Shown in pieces: positions 34,990 to 47,060 of a stretch of 64,000 bases of DNA; position 1 is the first letter of the stretch; every line of letters begins with the position of its first letter. Source of the DNA: Schistocephalus solidus. Lineage: Eukaryota > Platyhelminthes > Cestoda > Diphyllobothriidea > Diphyllobothriidae. Below the pieces are notes generated by a model that searched no databases, had not been told where the DNA came from, and saw only the letters and a program-made list of their open reading frames with translations. The stretch is taken from NCBI GenBank assembly GCA_017591395.1, contig WEDG01008814.1, forward strand, positions 62,001-126,000. The letters are read 5' to 3'. Made by a program: the position numbers and the translations under genes.

Positions 34990-36412
34990 GCTTCCATGGC
35001 GGCCTCTTACCTTTGGGTCTTCGTTGGGGTTGCAGTCGGAGCCTCATCTGGGAGATGACGAGGTGGTGATCTGTCCAACCTTGGATCGCTTTGGTTATCA
35101 GCACGTCCTGTAGATCTCGCCTCCGGACGAGAACATAGTCCAGCAGATGCCATCGCCGCGACTAAGGGTGCATCCACGTGGCCTTCTCCCGCGTCGGAAG
35201 GCGGAAGAAGGTGTTGGTCAGCAGGAGACGGTGTTCCGCACACGTGCGCAGAAGAAGGAGACCGTTATCGTTACAGCTACCGAGACCGTGGGAACCCAGC
35301 ACTCCCTGCCAGGCAGCGTGGTCTGTCCCGACACGGGCGTAGAAGTCATCAAGGACAATCAACATGTCCGCCTTCGGCACCGTCACCAGCAGGGCATGCA
35401 GGTCCTCGTAGAATTTGTCCTTCGCCGCATCAGAACTCGTCATTGGGGGAGCGTAGGCGCTGATGATGGTGGTGAACTGGTCTCCCCGAAGAGGCAGGTG
35501 GAGGCTCATCAGGCGATCATTGATACCCTGCAGCAGACAGGGCAGACGTCCAACAATGTCGCTCCGGATGGCAAAGGCAACAACAGTGTCGCGTCGTTCT
35601 GCCTTTGGCCGGCCACTCCAGAAGAAAGTGTAGCCGGCCCCCACCTCCTCCAGCTGACCCTGCTCAGAGAATCGGGTCTCGCTGAGAGCAGCAATGTCCA
35701 CCTTGTAGCACGCCAGTTCCCGAGTGACTAGCGCCGTCCTTCGTTCCGGCCGGTTGCTCCTAGGATTGTCTAAAGGGGATTGAACATTCCAGGCTGCTAG
35801 TGTGAGTGGACACACCCGAGCAGCCTGGAGGGTATGGCGAGGGGGATGGGGACGGGGAGTATTGTTGTTTGTTTGAGTTTTACGACCGCGTATTTCGCGA
35901 TCTGCGAGCCGCGGCCGGCTGCCGAAGACGTGATACCCAGCATTTGTTTAAGGCACCTTTTCTAGCCCCTTCCTCGGCGAGGAGGCAAGCAGTGCTATCC
36001 CTTAATAGGGCTGCTCAGACATCCCAGACGGCTGCCGAACTCCACTATGGGTTACGGTTTTGTTTTAGTGGGAGAACGACCCGAGTTAGCCTGGGCCGCC
36101 TACGGGGTTGCTGTCGCCCCCACTGTAGGACTTTTTGAGAGGGGGGAGGTGGGAAGTTCGGGAGTCAAACATACCGGGTGTGGAGGCACACACAACATTA
36201 GAGACCCTCACCTGGTTTAGCCCGCCGGTCGTGACGGTTGCCCGGGGTGTGGTCGCTGGGAAGAACCCAACTTCGAGGAGCCACAGGTGAGAGTTGGGTA
36301 CCAGTTAGAGGCGGCCACAGGAGCATTCACCACCTGTACGAGACAAATGGAGCGACCATATGCTATCTTTGTGGTGCTACCCCTAACTAGTACCCCTACA
36401 CCCCTAGATCGA
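34990..36412 (-). mobile_element. RTE-like LINE, 5' UTR and endonuclease only
   Basis: Read on the minus strand, a 5' UTR of about 590 bp (36412-35820) nearly matches that of the copy at 62628-63220. It leads into an endonuclease frame at 35815-35162 that runs on in other frames to about 35000. The homology stops where the downstream linker would begin, at a CCAAAGGTAAGAGG sequence; no RT follows. LINE copies are usually truncated at the 5' end, so loss of the 3' part with an intact 5' end is unusual. Confidence 0.8.
35162..35815 (-). pseudogene. RTE-like APE endonuclease with altered catalytic motif
   Basis: 217-codon frame: [35 protein letters not shown] (catalytic Glu), [51 protein letters not shown]. 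The metal-binding GDFNARVG of the family reads LDDFYARVG, losing the conserved Gly and Asn. The product would nick target DNA before reverse transcription; this copy is very likely inactive. Such proteins are often mis-annotated as craniofacial development protein 2-like. Confidence 0.85.
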
Positions 36413-37599
36413 TATAATGATGCGAGCTACAAGACGAACTGAAAGCTGCAAGTGTGACGTCAGTAAATGAGGTATTGAGGATACTATTAGCTATATTTGA
36501 GTAATATTTCTTTATGTTTGTTATTTTCGTTCGAGGGCTTGCACTCTCCCATAATTACCATGCTGAGGTCCCCGAGGTCTTCGCTGCTTAATTATTATCA
36601 CACCTTGGTGACACCGTGAATGTTCGCATCAGCTGGACCTGGCAGCCATCGTCCACGCGGTGTATGAACGTTCTCCCCTGGTTTTAACCGCAACGGACCG
36701 AGCATGATCTGGGCAGATATCTCCGCCTTTGAAATCACTCAACGGACTCTGCGAACAGCAAGGGAGCATCCGGCTGCACCTTCTGCACTTCGGTGCTGAT
36801 TCATGTGACATCCACGATGCCCCCCTTTGGATCCCCTCCCCATGGGTGACAGTTTTTTTCTCCTAAATATCATCGGGAGTTTTTTTCCACTATCTGCTCT
36901 TGTTCAACTATGTTTCACCCAGTTGGCTCATATCAATTGGCCTCGACAACATATCGAGATACTATTTTTTGATACCACAACTCGCATGTACAAATAGGGA
37001 ATTCAAAGGTGACTCACCTATATCTCCCTCAAATATACTGATACTGATATAGTATTCCATGTATCGGCTTCTATTACCGAATTTTAAAGTCATACGAAGC
37101 TCCACCAGTTCCCTCAAGTCGGTACTTGTGTTATTTAATTACAAGTGCATTTGTGTAGTATTTTACGTTATGACCCAGCGTAGCACTGAAATGACCCCCG
37201 AAGCGTATGCTTAATCGACGGTTGTCCCAGCCCCAATGCGGTAGAGCAAAAGAACACGACCAGCTAGCGAAAGTGTATTCAAGCCAAAGGGCCATGAAAA
37301 GCTTCATGCATTTATAGCCTCGCGTCCAACGTAGTTATATTCTGTCCAATCAGCTTCAAGAGTAAGATAGATAAGAGCTGAGTGAAATTCTTGCGGACAT
37401 GGATCGATCAGGTCTAACGAGAGCCCCGTGACCACAGTCAACGCGGGACATTGTCGAGCATTGTTCGTGGCATGCAGTGTGAGACGCGCGCGCAGGTGCA
37501 TTTCTGTGAGGTGACTCATCGTGGGAATGAACATTCCCAAACCCTTTTTGTCTTTTGATACTACGTGTTCTGTTTAAAACGGTGCACATATATATTAGA
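36413..37599. other. No gene recognised
   Basis: No frame with a family match on either strand; mixed composition. Nothing clearly shared with the other repeats of the window. Confidence 0.4.
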
Positions 37600-37830
37600 C
37601 ATCAGTTGGACCATTGCGACCGACGATGCCTATCCTGTACTCCACAGCATGGTTGAAACAGGGGTGATGGTTTGCGCGTGAATTATTGTTTATTGTGATA
37701 GCCGACTTGCTCAACATCTGCCGCACTCCCTATTTTTTCACTCTCCTGGGTCCGGTGGCAATATGGTTAAGACGAACGGAAGCGGGATTGGACATAATGG
37801 CTTTCAAAGCCAAGCAACCACACACGCCTA
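37600..37830 (+). repeat. Unclassified interspersed repeat, copy 3
   Basis: Shares GCGACCGACGATG-like start, TTGCGCGTGAATTATTGTTTA, GTGATAGCCGACTTGC, ATCTGCCGCACTCCC and TCCTGGGTCCGGTGGCAA with the family at 34243, but is more diverged. Confidence 0.5.
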
Positions 37831-37857
37831 GTACAGATGTTGTTTTACCGCCAACAG

Positions 37858-38025
37858 TTTAACCATCGATTTCGACAAGGTCCAGCGTGCACCTCGCGGC
37901 ACGGTTGTCACAGAGACGGTTGTTTACGCGTGAATTATTTTAAAGTGATAGCAGACTTTCATATCATCTGCCGCAAGCTTCTCCGCAAACCTGGTCCTGG
38001 TGGCAAGACACAGTCGGAATTGGGG
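37858..38025 (+). repeat. Unclassified interspersed repeat, copy 4
   Basis: ACCATCGATTTCGACAAGGT, GACGGTTGTTTACGCGTGAA, TTATTTTAAAGTGATAGCAG, CATCTGCCGCAAGC and CCTGGTGGCAAGACACAGTC follow the order in the other copies. It directly follows copy 3 as a tandem pair. Confidence 0.5.
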
Positions 38026-38035
38026 GCGCATATGT

Positions 38036-38155
38036 ACTTCCACCCTCTCCCCTATTTCCTGCCCTTTCCCTCTCTCCCCTCCGTCCTGCCCTCCCCCTAT
38101 CCCCTCCTCCCTTCCCCTCCCTCCTGCCTCACCCTTCCCTCTCCCCCCCCCCCTA
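38036..38155 (+). repeat. C/T-rich tract
   Basis: About 120 bases of almost pure pyrimidine on the plus strand, ending in a run of 11 C at 38143-38153, immediately before recognisable RTE 5' UTR sequence. A proline-rich frame across it is composition only. Confidence 0.8.
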
Positions 38156-38529
38156 CGGTCGAAAAAGTCCTACGGCGGGCGCGAAAACAATCACGTATGC
38201 GGCCCAGGCGAATCCGTTGTTATCTCACTAACCCAAATAGTGACCCATAGTGGAGTTCGGTGGCTGCCTGGGATGTCTTTACAGCCCTATTTGGGGACAG
38301 CACTGCTTACCTGCTCACGAGGGAGGGAGCTAGAAACGGGACCCTAAACAAATACCGGGCCTCACGATAGCTGCAGCAAACCATAGCTCGCAGACTGCAA
38401 TTCATGTGGGGAAAATTTTTAAACAGTACTAACAACAACTCCACTCTAGCCCCCCCCCCTCATGGTACCCTCCGGGGGGATACCCTCGGGCTGTTCGAGT
38501 GAGCCCACTCACTCTAGCAGTTTCGAATG

Positions 38530-39330
38530 TTCGATTCCTTTAAGACAATCCGAGGAGCAACCGACCGAAACGGAAGAGGGAGCTAATCGCTCAGGAACTG
38601 GCGCGCTACAAGGTGGACATTGCTGCTCTCAGCGAGACCCGATTCTCTGAGCAGGTTCAACTTGAGGAAGTGGGTGCCGGCTAGACCTTCTTCTGGAGCG
38701 GCCGCCCAAAGGCAGAGTGACGCGATGTTGGTGTCGCCTTTGCCATCCGGACCGACATCTTGGGACGTCTGCCCTGTCTGCCACAGGGCATATATTATCT
38801 CCTGATCAGCCTCCACCTGCCTCTACGGGGAGACAAGTTCGCCACCATCATCAGTTCCCACATTCCCCCCCCCCCTCCCCAATGACGAGCTCTGATGCGG
38901 CGAAAGACAAATTCTATGAAGACCTGCACGCCCTCCTGGTGACTGTGCCAAAGCCGGATAAGTTATTTGCCCTTGGTGACAGTAGCACCTGCATCGGGAC
39001 AGACCATGTCACGCGGACAGGAGTGCTTGGCCCACATGGCCTCGCCGGCTTCAACGACAATGGTCTTCACCTCCTACGAACCTGCGCAGAGCACCATCTG
39101 CTCCTGGCCAACACCTTCTTCTGCCTCCCAATGCGACAGAAAGCGACCTAGATGCACTCCGGTTGAGACGCTGGCGCCGGCTGATTATGTCCCCGTCTGG
39201 AGACATGACCAACAGGAATTGCTGGTAACAAAATCAATCCCCTGTTTTTACGAATGGACGGATCATCGCCTCATCATCTGCAAGATGAGGTTTCGTCTTC
39301 AGCCACGCAGTCGACCTCAAGGTAAGCGAC
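38530..39330 (+). pseudogene. RTE-like endonuclease remnant
   Basis: In changing frames: [38 protein letters not shown], then [19 protein letters not shown] where [11 protein letters not shown] is expected, so the catalytic Asn is lost. [33 protein letters not shown] and EWTDHRLIICKMRFRLQPRS (the DH box) follow. A C run at 38865-38875 breaks the frame. Confidence 0.8.
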
Positions 39331-39339
39331 GACGAGGTA

Positions 39340-41000
39340 AGGTGAACACTGTTTTATTGAATGTGCCTTCTCACCACCTCCATTTCAGCAACAAGCTGGC
39401 GAACCGACAAGCCAACCTTTAAGTTACCGACGAGGACGCCTCCGTTGAGAACCGCTGGTACCAACTGAGGGACACTGTCCAATCCACCGCCGTGGATGTC
39501 CTCGGCCGTGCACGTCATTAACCTCAAGACTGGTTCGATGACAACGACGCAGCTAGCAACGCTCTGCTCATCGAGGAGAAGCGGTTGCACAAAGCCTACA
39601 TCGGCCGCCCTACCGTTGCAAACGAGACAGCCTGCTAACAAAGACGCCACCTTGAACAGCAACGGCAGCGTGAGATGCAGTACACCTGGATGGCCTGCAA
39701 GGCTGAGGAGATCCAAGGATACATGAACCGCAAAAAATGGAAGAACACCTTCCCTGCCATCAAGAATGTCTACGGACCTCGGTCAAAGGAGCCGCCCCTA
39801 TTCTCAGTGATGACAGAACTACCCTACTCACTGAGAAGACGCAAATCCTGAAGCGCTCGATGGAGCACTTCCAAAGTGTTCTTAACCGGTCCTCCATCAT
39901 CTCCGACGCCACCATCGACCAACTGCCTGAAGTGAAAACCAACGCCAGCCTCGAGCTCCTGCCCTCTCTCCAAGAAACCATCAGCGTGGTGTAACAACCC
40001 TCCAGCGGGAAAGCACCTGGATCAGACGCAATCCCTGCTAAACTTTACAACCATAGTGGCCCACATTTGATGAAACGTCTCACAATGTGCTTCAGACGAT
40101 GTAGCGCCAAGGACAGGTCTCTCATGTGTTCAAGGACGCCAAAATCGTCCACCTCCACAAGAAGAAGGGAAAATGCCAACTCTGCGACAACCACTGAGGA
40201 ATCTCGCTGCTCAACATCGCTAGGAAAATGTTCGCCCGCATTCTCCTCAATCGCCTCAACGGTCATCTGGAGCAAGGACTCCTCCCGGAAAGTCAATGCA
40301 GTTTTCGCCACCATTGCGGCACCACCGACATGATCTTTGCCACACGCCAGCTGCAGGAAAAGATGCAGAAGAGGCGGACTCACCTCTAATCTACCTTCGT
40401 GGATTTGACGAAAGCCTTCGGTATGGTGAATCACGAAGGACCGTGGAATATCAGGCAGAAATTTGGCTGTTCCGAGCGATTCACTCACATGATGCGCTAA
40501 CTCCACGATGGCATGATGGCACGTGTCACGGACAACAGAGCCATCTCAGAGGGCTTTGCAGTGACCAGTGGAGTGAAGCAAGGCTGCGTCCTCGTGCTTA
40601 CCATCTTCAGTCTCATATCACACTAATGGACGCCTACCGTGACGAACGCCTCGGGATCCGCATTGTCTACCGGATGGATGGCCGACTCCTCAATTAACGA
40701 CGGATGCACTCCCACTCGCATGTATCCACAGCCACTATCCACGAACTTCTCTTCATTGACAACTGTGCACTCAATGCAACGACAGAATGAGACATGCAAA
40801 GGAGCATGGACCTCTTCGCTGCCACTTGCGACAACTTTGGACTGCGAATAAACACAGAGAAAACGGTGGTCATGCATCAGCCGCCACCCAATACCACCTA
40901 CAGCGCTGCTCGTATCAATGTCAACGGCTCTTAACTGAAATTAGTGGATACCTTTACATAACTGGGCAGCAACCTCTCCCGCAGCACCAAAATCAACGAT
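39340..41000 (+). pseudogene. RTE-like reverse transcriptase remnant
   Basis: Linker NRKKWKNTFPAIKNVYGP and TLLTEKTQILKRSMEHFQSV; RT words SGKAPGSDAIPAKLY, ISLLNIARKMFARILLNRLN, FVDLTKAFGMVNHEG, FAVTSGVKQGCVL. The catalytic FADD box at about 40753 reads FIDN, losing both usual aspartate positions. Stops and at least five frame changes are present. Confidence 0.8.
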
Positions 41001-41534
41001 GAGATCACCCACCGGATTGCCAAAGCCAGTCAAGCCTTCGGTAGCATACAGAACGTCGTCTGGCATTGATGAGGTCTTCAACTCAGCACCAAACTCAAGA
41101 TGTACAAAGTGGTCCTCTTGTTAACGCTGCTATCTGGAGCGAAGACTTGGACGGTCTACTAAAAGCAGGCGAGGAAGCTTAACCACTTCCAGCTCAGCTG
41201 CCTCCGCAGAATTCTATAGTTCAGATGACAAGACAGGATCCCGGACACAGGAGTGCTGGAACGAACAGGCATCCTCAGCATCTACGCCCAACTGAAACAA
41301 CTGCAACTGCGCTGGAACGGACACCGTGTTAGGATGGACAACGACCGACTTCCCAAACGACTTTTTTATGGAGATGTCACCACGGGATCTCGTCGAGACG
41401 GGGCCAAGTACGACGCTCCAAGGACACCCTGAAGACTACCCTGATGCAACTGTAGATCAACCCGGCGAACTGGGAGGACCTTGTTTGGAATCGACCGGTC
41501 TGGAGAAAGAGAGTGCTGACAGGAGCAGCAATTT

Positions 41535-42092
41535 ATGAAGCCAACTGGATCGCCCCCGCCAAATCCAAAAGTGCAGCGCGAAAGTCACCAGTGCCCCAGA
41601 TCATCACAACAAGTGTCCAAGCCCTCCCAACATGCCCGCGCTGTCAACGCACCTTCCGCGCGTGAATCGGCCTTGTCGGACATCTTCGGGCGCAATGCAA
41701 CAAAATTCTTTCAACTGCCACTTCTGCGTCAACTACCGCCTACCATCCTTCGGACCCCCACGTTCATCCCTGTCACCAATTCCCCCACTCCCAACATCAT
41801 AGCTACCATATCCCAATACTCACCTGTTGTCTCCACCGCCACCACCCCCGTTACCAACACTACCAGCGATGGGGACTCGGTCCTAAACTGTCCTCATTTT
41901 GTCCACAACTTCACTTCCCGCATTGGCCTAGTTAGTCACTTGCGACTTCATCGTACAAAGCTTGGTGAACCATTGCCTGTTGCTCCGACATACTGTCACC
42001 TCGCCCGCCTCCAATGTCCTCACTGCTCCCGCACCTTCACACCCCGCATGGGTCTTTATGGTCACATGCACCTTCATGATAACCAGCGGTAA
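41535..42092 (+). pseudogene. C2H2 zinc-finger tail of the RTE-like LINE
   Basis: The frame has a Pro/Thr/Ser-rich linker, a finger LNCPHFVHNFTSRIGLVSHL whose second Cys is replaced by Phe, and an intact finger LQCPHCSRTFTPRMGLYGHM followed by HLH (C-x2-C-x12-H-x3-H). A further finger-like CPRCQRTFRA..IGLVGHL lies upstream at about 41630 in another frame with a stop. The gag-like role is unknown. Confidence 0.8.
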
Positions 42093-42699
42093 GCCACCGT
42101 AGACTAAACCACAACAGCGCACACTACCTTCGCCAATCCACACACAACATAATTCCCCCGTCTGGGATAATTGCCAGCTCCGGATTATATGGCCATCATT
42201 GAGACTTTGTAGTGTTTACTACACAGCGTTATCCACTCCACTGTCCTCGATTTCATCGAAAACACACGACGTGAGATAAGCCATGCCTATTACCAACCTA
42301 TTTGTGGATGATAAAGAACTGAACGAAGCCTACCTAAACCACCGAACAGAAAATAAACAAAGCCACCTTCTTCAGATGCCACTGAGTTGTGTAGGAACGG
42401 CTGTGGGAGGTGCAGGATGCCCCGATTGATCGAAAAAAATCCAAGTTCACGTGGACCAAAACGAAACGAAAAATTCTAATATTCTAGCAAATTAATCTGT
42501 GACCCATCAATCAAGGACACCGCGCCGCTGCTCAGCTTCGATGGAATCCTCGAAAGTGACATACTTTTACGCAGTTTTTTACATTCTAAGATCTAAGAAT
42601 GACACTTCCTTTGAAGGAACGCCTATTGATATTGTCTTGGCATCCATGACTGCCACTCGCTCTGTTTATAATTGCAACCAATGAACGATGAAGGGCGCA

Positions 42700-45600
42700 A
42701 AAAGCGTAATGGCAGCAAAATCCATCGGCTACGAGCCAAATCTTTCATTGGATGTTAGTATATCTTGCTAAAAGTCCAAAAACTGGAAAAAGAGCTTGCA
42801 GATATAATGAAGCACTATAAAATACGGTAAGCAATGCTTTACTTAAGAAGGCAAGGAGTAAAATTCCAAGTGTCAAAAAGTACGATTTTTAAAAAATTTC
42901 AGATTTTGGATGCGGATAACCAAAAAGACTAGATAACAGCAACGCAGTCTCTAAATTCTACGGATGAAGGTCGAATCAAACCACAAACTACATTCAACTA
43001 TATCGGGTGTTTTAACGAGTCCTTATTTGAATCCGACAAAACAAAATCGTGGCACCGTGAATGGGTAAAAACCACAGCAGTAGTACAAAGTCAGTAACAA
43101 CTCTTGTTGATTCCTTAAAGACTTCAGATGACATTATGTCTATAGGTAGAGTAAATCCCGATGACAGTTCTGTAAAGCACCATCATGTTCTTAGGGAGAA
43201 CATTGCAAAAAGCCAAAATCAGGAGTACTCGGATCAGTAACAGTGGTTAGTTGTTTAGGGTTTGCATGAATCAACTGCAGTTCAACATGAAGACCGTGTC
43301 ACTGAGGATCTCGCTTATTTTCATGGCATCCCAAACCAGCTGCTCCAGTCAGGCGTGCAAGTAAAAGTTCTCTAAGCATTCCAGATCCGCAAAAGGGGTT
43401 AAGATAATCTAGTAACTTCGCGACCGCGACCTCTCAAAATTATGCTTGAGAGCAAAGACCAAATCCAGGTGACCCTATCCAACAAAGCCAACCTCCGTTA
43501 CTCGCATAAGCAGGATTTTTACCCGGACTACTCCTGAGCGGAAAGGCCGAAGCACCGGGAACTTGGAATTACAATCAAGACTGATGAGTAGCGAATACAA
43601 TCTGGCACTCTTCAAGGGGAAGGTAGTTCAAAAGAATATACCGTTTCCGTTCGATTGGTAAATTTTATTAAGGTCAAAGTAAGACACTCCGCTAAAACCG
43701 GCACCATTAGGTAACCAATTGCCCAAGGAGACCAAAGAACCAATTCGAATTAGGGCACACTAGGTACCGTGAATGAAGGATCAGGCTTCATCATGATAAA
43801 GCTTCAAAAAATATGAAACTCGCGTTTGTTTACATCGACATACAGAGAATATTGTCCATATTGCATGTATTGAAAATCCACACCTGTGAAATTTCCCCGA
43901 CATCGCCTCTTTGACAGAAACCTCGTTTTACAAAAACTTGTAGGACCGTGAATTGGTACTAATATGTTTTCAGTTGTTTCGAAGAGACAGAAGAGGGCGT
44001 TAGGGAGGAGGAATTGTTACCTACGTAAAACACGGACATCTTGCGTCAGAAATGAACGAATCCGTTTGCATGCAGCTCCGAGACTATTTGGCTCACTATA
44101 CTGGTGCTGGGATCACACAGCCTCGAAGTGCTGAGGCTGCATCTTTTGACAAAGTACCTGTTCATAAAAGATTCTTGACGTTGAATGAGTTAAAATAAAC
44201 GAGCGTAGATTAACTACAGGCCATGTTACTAAAGAAACTAGCTTCGGAACTAGCTTAACCTTTATCCATGAATTTTAAAGCCTCATTTGAAGCCGGATGT
44301 TTACCCGCTGAGTGGATCACACCACTATATAAAGATGGCAGTGAGGTCTCCGCAAATAAATACAGGCCATTTAGTCTCACCTCGAGCTGCCGCAAAAGTC
44401 CAGAAAGATAATAAAGCGAGCGATAATGCACTTCATATAACATTATAAACTATTATCTGATGTGCAGCATGGGATTCCGACGAGGTTGGTTTTGCGTGAC
44501 CAACGTGCTCCATTGTTGTGAACGTTTGGCAGTTGATGAAGAAAATGCGCTGCACGATGCCTTTATTGACTTTAAAAAGGCATTAGATAGTGTCCCACAT
44601 CAGCGAATCTGACAAATACTCACCTGAATAGGCGTTAAGGGTAATCTCGTGAAATTGATTCGAAGCTTCCTATTTAGCCGCTATCAAACTATCAATGTCG
44701 GTGATCAGGAGTCGGTGGAGGTTACGGTTAAATGGGTTATTCCCCAGGGCTCCTTTCATAGCCCTACTCTGTTCAGTATGTACGTCAATGATTGCATCAG
44801 GGGACTGGATTGTGATATCGCCCTGTTTGCGGGTGATAGTAAACTATGAAGCGTCATCTGAACTGCAGTTGGCGTAGACCATTTGCAGATGAACCTAACC
44901 AGACTCCAGCTATGGTCTAAGGACTGGCTTTTGCAGTTCAATGAGAACAAAGACACTTTTCTATGATTCGGCAGACCCAGCATTCCAAAACCCCATGGAT
45001 CACCGCCTGAATGGTATACCGCGGCAAGAAGTGGACGCGCAGGAGGAACTGGGAATGTGAATCACGACCTCACCTTTACCCTTGCTGCAGTGTTCAAAGG
45101 TAGCCAAGTCTGTAATGTCTGTTCTTCACCTTGTCAAGCGGGTTTTCTTTGGCTTTGATAAAGATGGCTTTGCTAAAATCTTTCGAGCCAGTGTGCAGCC
45201 ACAACTAGAGTTCGCAATCCAAACTCAGAGACTCTGGACCCCTTAGGACTCTAGCATCCTCGAAAAGGTTCAAAGGAGTGCAACCAAACTTGTGACTGGG
45301 TAGGGCCCATAACTCCATGAAACACGGTAATCTTATTTTGTTTCTTTTCCCCTTGAGGAGCAGGCAGCTACGAGATGACCTTATACACACATTCCGTATC
45401 ATGCGCGGTCAGGACTGCTGGCTAGTGTCTGGAGACTTCTTTAAGTTAGCAGCAACCACGAACCCGAGATGTCATCCACTCAAACTTCGTACGACTTATG
45501 CCAGGCTGAACACACGAAAGTTCTTCTTCTCCAAAGATATGGTCGAATGTTCGAATGTTCTGCCTCTGGATCTTGTTATTTCTGCTTCCACTGAGGTCTT

Positions 45601-45725
45601 TAGAAGAAACTGGATCGGTATAGCAGTGCCTACTATGATCCCAAACCGAAATATTTATTCTTGTCCCAGTTTAAGTAAATTATTATTTTTAAAATACTAC
45701 TTGCTATATTTCAATACCATTTAAC
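42700..45725 (+). mobile_element. Older CR1-like LINE copy
   Basis: Same family as the 30.1-34.3 kb element but far more decayed. ORF1-like GLHESTAVQHEDRVTEDLAY and RPLKIMLESKDQ lie at 43250-43480 and an endonuclease trace at 43880-44050. RT spans 44260-44860, with FIDFKKALDSVPHQRI and VIPQGSFHSPTLF; the catalytic box is FAGD instead of FADD. The C-terminal domain at 45230-45720 has FPLRSRQLRDDLIHTFRIMR and TRKFFFSKDMVE. The 5' limit is uncertain. Confidence 0.75.
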
Positions 45726-45984
45726 GGAACTTCTTATATCAAACTCATCGCATACGTTAACTGACATGTATGGCACATGTATGACCCTAGCACTTATACT
45801 ACTGTTCATATGTTAGTAGCCAGTTATGCATCGTTTATTCGATTAGAATTTGGCTACGTGTTTTCCGCATGCAGTTATGTAAAGCATCTCTTTTCGGGTT
45901 TTCCTTGTGTATCGATATTTATTCTTAGCCACCTTGTAAACAGAAGGCATTTCAATAGTGTTTGCCTATATTGTGCTTATTAAA

Positions 45985-47060
45985 CTGAACTGAAAAATTC
46001 TGACGGAAAAATCGCGTATTCTGGAGCGCTGGGTCGAGCGCCTCAAAGTCTCTTCAACCGCTCGTCGAAAAACCTCCGACACTAACCTTAATCAGTTTAT
46101 TCAAGTGGAAACGAAAGAAGAGCTAAATTTTCCCTATCCATAACCAGAAACCATACGAGCCATGCAAGAACACTTCAGCAGGCAACCACCGGCACCCTAA
46201 CCGATCTCGGTCAAAGCTTACAAGCGCGAAGGCCCTCAGCTTAGAGAAAAACTTATAATGATGTTCTAGGACTTAAGGTGCACGATCACCGTCAATCTCT
46301 ATAAGCCTAAGGGGAACCGGTGACTCTGTGATAAACTCAGAGGGATCTGGGTGCTGAGCATTGCCTCCTAATCGTCTTAGTTGTCACCTATAACAGAGAA
46401 TTCTCTCAGAATGTCGATGTGGCTTCAAATGACTGTGAAACTTCTAACCTGATTTTCACTGCTTGCCATCTCCAAGAGAATTGTCAGGAGATGGGAAACC
46501 GCCTCTGCACTGCCTTATTCGACCTGATGAAAACCTTCCACAGGGTGAATCTCGATAGATTTTGGGAATCCATGCATAAAGTTGGCTGTCCTGAGTGGTT
46601 CACGCTTACGGTGCGTCAGCTTCATGGTGGGACGATTGCGTGCAACATGGACAACGGGACAGTCTTTGAGGCTTTCGTAGAGACCAGCGGAGTTAAACAG
46701 GACTATGTACTCGCTCCCATCGTCTTAAGTCTCAGTTTCTCTGCCATGTTGGTGGATAAATACCATGATGAGCGCTCTGGTATCTGCACCTCTCAATAAC
46801 CGGCAAATGCAGGTCCAACACGTGTGTCTACGTCTACAGTCCATGACCTGCTCTTGGAGGACGACTGACACTCAAAACCTCGACGGAAGAGGATATGCCA
46901 AGGAGCCTGCTCCTATTTGCTGCTTGCCGTGCGAAATTTGGACGAGCGCTCTTCATAGGCAAAATGGTGGTCATTTACCTACTGTCATCCATCCGGGCAT
47001 ACAACACCCCTTGAACCAATATCAACGACCAAAAAATTAAAATCGTGGTCAACGTCACGC
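45985..47060 (+). mobile_element. Older RTE-like LINE RT fragment
   Basis: Frame 46419-46799 encodes LIFTACHLQENCQEMGNRLC, TALFDLMKTFHRVNLDRFWE, VGCPEWFTLTVRQLHGG and FVETSGVKQDYVLAPIVLS, matching the RTE element at 38.2-42.1 kb. The FADD box reads LEDD near 46857. Upstream frames have RSSKN and VYSSGNE linker traces. It begins within about 260 bp of the end of the older CR1-like copy. Confidence 0.75.

Larger units (their letters stand above)
38154..42140 (+). mobile_element. Near-complete RTE-like LINE with C-terminal C2H2 zinc fingers, inactivated
   Basis: A 5' UTR piece at 38154-38530 matches 62884-63200. Endonuclease (about 38530-39330), linker, reverse transcriptase (about 39340-41000), C-terminal domain (41000-41540) and zinc-finger segment (41540-42092) follow, in shifting frames. 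It lacks the first ~250 bp of UTR present in the 36.4 and 62.6 kb copies. The RT active site is destroyed. The zinc fingers after the RT are a notable feature of this family and could bind DNA or the element's own RNA. Confidence 0.85.

Noticed and set aside
35147..35731. Long plus-strand open frame of 194 codons
   Set aside because: It is the antisense of the RTE endonuclease frame at 35815-35162, whose peptide matches a known family; the plus frame matches nothing.
37837..38347. Proline-rich open frames
   Set aside because: They run through the C/T-rich tract and owe their openness to base composition.
39354..40506. Minus-strand open frames of 120 to 153 codons
   Set aside because: Antisense to the RTE linker and RT, where the plus strand carries clear RT motifs.
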